Source of the DNA: an uncultured Senegalimassilia sp.
Lineage (GTDB): Bacteria; Actinomycetota; Coriobacteriia; Coriobacteriales; Eggerthellaceae
NCBI RefSeq assembly: GCF_934630535.1
Contig: NZ_CAKTVU010000036.1
Coordinates: 1-8,657, forward strand
Direction: 5' to 3'
DNA: 8,657 nucleotides
The translations under genes and the position numbers were made by a program. The notes beneath the pieces were generated by a model. That model ran no database searches. It was not told the origin of the DNA and was given only the letters and a program-made list of their open reading frames with translations. This document shows positions 5,971 through 8,657 of the stretch, piece by piece; within the stretch, counting starts at the first letter, position 1, and each line of letters starts with the position of its first letter.

Positions 5971-6963
5971 ATGAATAAGGTTGCAAAAGGGGTCGTTGCG
6001 CTTTCGTGCGTGTTGTCTGTAGGCGTTGGGTCGCTTTCTCTGGCTGGCTGTGCGTCGCAAGGAGAAACCGCTGCGTCAGATGCGGGCAAAACGGAGGCGT
6101 CGGCAATGCAAGGCGCGTATACCTTTACCGATGATTTGGGTCGCGAAGTGACGGTCGCGTCGCATGATCGCGTGGTTGCCGGCATGGGCAGCTTCGCAAA
6201 CGTGTGGGAGCTGGCAGGTGGTACGCTGGTTGGCGCGTCCGACGACGCTTTCTCCGATTACCACATTGCGTCTGATGCGCAGAAGATCGGCGATTTTTCT
6301 TCGCTTGATGCTGAATCGATTATCGCGCTCAACCCCGATTTCGTGATTTTGACGGGGTCGAGCAGCGGCCGCGGCGGCGGTGTTGCGCAAACCGAGTTGG
6401 CCGATACGCTTATGGCGGCGAATATCCCCGTGGCGTATTTTAAGGTAACCACGTTCGACGACTATCTGCGCATGCTGCGTACATGCTGCGATATCACAGG
6501 CGACGAGCAGGCATATGCGCAAAACGGTCAGGGTCCGGCAGATAGGATCGCCGAGATTTGCACGAAGGCGGAAGGAAAGCAAGCTGGCAGCGCCGTGGTG
6601 CTGACCACGTATTCGGGCGGCACGCGCGTGCAGTCTTCCTCGACGCAGACGGGAACCATGCTTGCCGATTTGGGTGCACAGAACATCGCCGATTCCGATA
6701 AGGGCCTATTGTCCGATTACAGCTTGGAGGCCCTGATTCAGGACAACCCGCAAACCATCTTCCTTCTGCCTATGGGTAATTCGGACGAGGCGGCGCAGCA
6801 GGCGCTTGCCGAGCAGACGACGCAGAACCCGGCATGGGCGCAGCTTGATGCGGTGAAGAACAATCGCGTGGTGACGCTTGATCCGAAGCTATTCCAGTAC
6901 AAGCCGAATGCTCAGTGGGATCAGGCGTATCAAGTCCTGTTCGACGCGCTGTACGGCGAATAG
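5971..6963 (+). CDS. Substrate-binding lipoprotein of an iron/haem/B12-type ABC importer
   Basis: This 330-residue protein has a lipoprotein signal: basic MNKVAK, a hydrophobic stretch to residue 23, and lipobox L24-A25-G26-C27. It should therefore be anchored on the outer face of the membrane. After a Ser/Ala/Thr-rich linker (28-48) comes a type III binding protein fold (Peripla_BP_2, as in BtuF/FhuD/HmuT). The first lobe opens with FTDDLGREVTV (52-62), and the signature LNPDFVILT (120-128) follows. A connecting helix lies at about 160-200, with the second lobe from about 206 to 330. It delivers a chelated substrate to the permease encoded 8 bases downstream. The ribosome site AGGAG (5960-5964) is strong. 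It lies 30 bases after the radical SAM gene with no terminator between, so it is probably cotranscribed. The substrate (siderophore, haem, other tetrapyrrole) cannot be read from sequence. Confidence 0.88.
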   Translation: MNKVAKGVVALSCVLSVGVGSLSLAGCASQGETAASDAGKTEASAMQGAYTFTDDLGREVTVASHDRVVAGMGSFANVWELAGGTLVGASDDAFSDYHIASDAQKIGDFSSLDAESIIALNPDFVILTGSSSGRGGGVAQTELADTLMAANIPVAYFKVTTFDDYLRMLRTCCDITGDEQAYAQNGQGPADRIAEICTKAEGKQAGSAVVLTTYSGGTRVQSSSTQTGTMLADLGAQNIADSDKGLLSDYSLEALIQDNPQTIFLLPMGNSDEAAQQALAEQTTQNPAWAQLDAVKNNRVVTLDPKLFQYKPNAQWDQAYQVLFDALYGE

Positions 6964-6971
6964 GTTGATTC

Positions 6972-8012
6972 GTGCGCGGGAATCGACTCAAAACGGTTGC
7001 GGCGACGGATTGTGCGCGACATCGCTTTCGCCTGATGCTGCTTGTTCTGCTTTTGGCGCTTGCCGGCGTGGTGTTCGCCGGTCTGGCGCTGGGATCGTCG
7101 TCTATTGGTGCGAACGACGTGGTTGCGTACGCTATGGGCAACGCGTCCGACATGGCTGTGAACGTGCTGGCGAACGTGCGCGTGCCGCGTGTCCTTGGGG
7201 GCGTGCTTGCCGGTGCGGCGCTTGCCGAGGCGGGCGCGCTTATCCAGGCAACGCTGAATAATCCGCTGGCCAGCCCGAACATCATCGGCGTCAACGCTGG
7301 ATCCGGCTTGTTCGTTTTGCTGTTCGCATGCGTGGCTCCGCACGCGCTGGGCGTGTCGGCGGCCGGTGCGTTTGCGGGTGCGCTTGCCTCGGCGTTGCTG
7401 GTGTTCTTCGTATCGTCGTACGCGGGAGCCTCTCGCCTCACCATCGTGCTTGCCGGCACGGCGCTCACGTCCATATTCACGGCCGGAATGAACGCGATCC
7501 TCATTTTCAATCCGGATGCCTATGTGAACTCATCCGGATTTTTGGTCGGTAGCCTTTCGGGCGTGATGACGTCCGAGCTGGTGATTCCCGGGTGTGCGAT
7601 CTGCATCGGGCTGCTTGTGGCCGCAGGTCAGGGAACGCGTCTTAACATCTTGTCGTTGGGGGATGAGGGTGCGCACGCGCTGGGGTTGAACGTGCGGCGA
7701 ACCCGGCTGACGTTGCTTTCGCTTGCGGCGCTGCTGGCGGGTGCCGCGGTTTGCTTTGCCGGGCTTATCGGGTTCGTCGGGCTGGTCGTCCCCCATATCG
7801 TTCGCTTCTTCGCCGGTCACGACAACCGTCGCGTATTGCTGCTGTCTCCTGTTGTCGGGGCCATCGTAGTGTGCGCGTGCGACACCGTTGCGCGCACGCT
7901 GTTCGCGCCGTTTGAGATCCCTGTGGGAATTTGCATGGCGCTGATAGGCGGCCCATTCTTCATTTATTTGATTCTTCGTTCGCGGAAAGGGGAGGTCGAT
8001 GGGCGATCTTGA
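6972..8012 (+). CDS. FecCD-family ABC importer permease
   Basis: This 346-residue polytopic membrane protein belongs to the BtuC/FecCD/HmuU family and forms the homodimeric channel of type II importers. Family motifs are clear: RVPRVLGGVLAGAAL (70-84) with IQATLNNPLASPNIIG (91-106), and near the C-terminus GLIGFVGLVVPHIVR (264-278). PFEIPVGICMALIGGPFF (313-330) closes the last membrane segments. Hydrophobic segments are dense from residue 21 to 335, consistent with about ten helices. The cytoplasmic coupling-helix region that meets the ATPase lies near 225-245 (LSLGDEGAHALGLN). The GTG start at 6972 is the only plausible one: an in-frame stop lies just upstream, and a weak AGG (6962-6964) precedes it. 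The 3' end overlaps the ATPase gene by 14 bases, so the two are translationally coupled. Confidence 0.92.
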   Translation: MRGNRLKTVAATDCARHRFRLMLLVLLLALAGVVFAGLALGSSSIGANDVVAYAMGNASDMAVNVLANVRVPRVLGGVLAGAALAEAGALIQATLNNPLASPNIIGVNAGSGLFVLLFACVAPHALGVSAAGAFAGALASALLVFFVSSYAGASRLTIVLAGTALTSIFTAGMNAILIFNPDAYVNSSGFLVGSLSGVMTSELVIPGCAICIGLLVAAGQGTRLNILSLGDEGAHALGLNVRRTRLTLLSLAALLAGAAVCFAGLIGFVGLVVPHIVRFFAGHDNRRVLLLSPVVGAIVVCACDTVARTLFAPFEIPVGICMALIGGPFFIYLILRSRKGEVDGRS

Positions 8013-8657
8013 GTTCGATGACGTCGTATTCGGGTACGGCGGCAGCCTTTTATTCGACGGCTTTTCCGCGTCGTTTCCGAAAGGGAGCATCAGCTGCATC
8101 GTCGGGCCGAACGGTTGCGGGAAATCAACGCTTGCGAAACTTGCCATGGGGCTGGTGAAGCCGACGTCGGGGCGCGTGCGCGTTGCCGGGCGCGATGTGT
8201 CATCGCTGGCTGCTCGCGATCGAGCGCGTCTTTTAGGCGTGTTGGTGCAGCAGCAAGAGGCGCCGATGATGACGGTGCGCGAGCTGGTGATGTGCGGAAG
8301 GTTCCCGTGCTGTGGATCGTTTTCGCGCTTGAGCAGGGAAGACGAAGAACGCATCGATGAGGCGCTTTTGCTTGCCGGCGTGTCTGAGCTGCGCGATCGT
8401 CCGCTGCAGAGCTTGTCGGGCGGGCAGCGGCAGCGAGTGCGCATGGCTATGGTGTTAGCGCAAGATACGCCGATCATGCTGCTTGACGAACCAACGTCGT
8501 TCATGGACGTGGCGGCATGTTTCGATATGGTGCGGCTGATTCGCCAGGTTCGGCAGCACGGCAAGACGGTTGTCGCGGTGATTCACGATTTGAACCTGGC
8601 GCTTTCGGTTGCCGACCAGGTGTTTGTGATGGAGCGAGGACGCTTGGCTGCGCAGGG
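7999..8657 (+). CDS. ABC importer ATPase, FepC/FecE-like (3' end outside window)
   Basis: An open frame runs from ATG 7999 to the window edge (219 codons and two bases) without a stop, so the last ~30-40 residues are missing. It is the nucleotide-binding subunit powering the importer from the cytoplasmic side. Motifs in order are Walker A GPNGCGKST (36-44), the Q-loop around Q84-Q86, the ABC signature LSGGQRQRV (139-147), Walker B IMLLDEP (159-165), the D-loop FMD (168-170) and the switch His H196 (VIHDLN). All catalytic residues are present. The spacing and the MTVRELVMCGRFP segment (91-103) are typical of iron-siderophore/haem/B12 ATPases. AGGGGAGG (7988-7995) is a strong ribosome site inside the permease gene, with which it overlaps by 14 bases. 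A Cys cluster (C99, C104, C105) after the Q-loop is mildly unusual. Confidence 0.93.
   Translation, partial: MGDLEFDDVVFGYGGSLLFDGFSASFPKGSISCIVGPNGCGKSTLAKLAMGLVKPTSGRVRVAGRDVSSLAARDRARLLGVLVQQQEAPMMTVRELVMCGRFPCCGSFSRLSREDEERIDEALLLAGVSELRDRPLQSLSGGQRQRVRMAMVLAQDTPIMLLDEPTSFMDVAACFDMVRLIRQVRQHGKTVVAVIHDLNLALSVADQVFVMERGRLAAQ

Noticed and set aside
7530..8564. Long minus-strand open frame opposite the permease and ATPase (and a similar one at 894-1889 opposite ruvA/ruvB)
   Set aside because: The translations are Arg/Pro/Ser-rich low-complexity sequence with no recognisable motif, typical of antisense frames in GC-rich DNA, and the + strand frames carry complete family motifs.

Overview
The window is a GC-rich, gene-dense bacterial segment with every recognisable gene on the + strand. 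The gene order ruvC-ruvA-ruvB behind a Gram-positive/actinobacterial type LexA box, the Ala/Gly-rich tails, the TTG and GTG starts, and an anaerobe-style radical SAM enzyme suggest a high-GC actinobacterial anaerobe. Coriobacteriia/Eggerthellaceae would fit. That placement is an inference from style and content, not from a database search.

Left block (1-3985). A strong intrinsic terminator (44-86) ends an unseen upstream unit. A 128-base intergenic region follows, with a perfect match to the CGAAC-RNRY-GTTYG LexA consensus (183-196) just downstream of a possible -10. This leads into a tightly packed run: ruvC and ruvA overlap by 4 bases, then come ruvB (TTG start), a small DUF6483-like protein, and a CtBP-like D-2-hydroxyacid dehydrogenase. 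The gaps after ruvA are 29, 9 and 11 bases, so all five genes are probably one transcript. RuvAB is the Holliday-junction branch-migration motor and RuvC the resolvase. The last two genes have no obvious link to recombination.

Right block (3986-8657). This looks like a self-contained regulated module: a MerR-family regulator, an AhbD/NirJ2-like radical SAM/SPASM enzyme, then a lipoprotein substrate-binding protein, a FecCD-family permease and an ABC ATPase (cut by the window end). Those three ABC parts are of the iron-siderophore/haem/B12 importer type. Two near-identical dyads sit directly behind TTGACG -35 boxes, one before the regulator and one before the radical SAM gene. In both, a TA-starting -10-like hexamer lies 19 bp after the -35, the long spacer typical of MerR-controlled promoters. 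The outer bases of the two dyads differ but change symmetrically, so the dyad is kept. This is good internal evidence that the regulator controls itself and the enzyme-transporter operon.

The working hypothesis is a metalloporphyrin (or related tetrapyrrole/iron chelate) acquisition-and-conversion module. The importer would bring in a substrate such as Fe-coproporphyrin or haem, which the radical SAM enzyme processes in the cytoplasm, with the MerR protein sensing the ligand. Family assignments are fairly firm; substrate and effector are inference.
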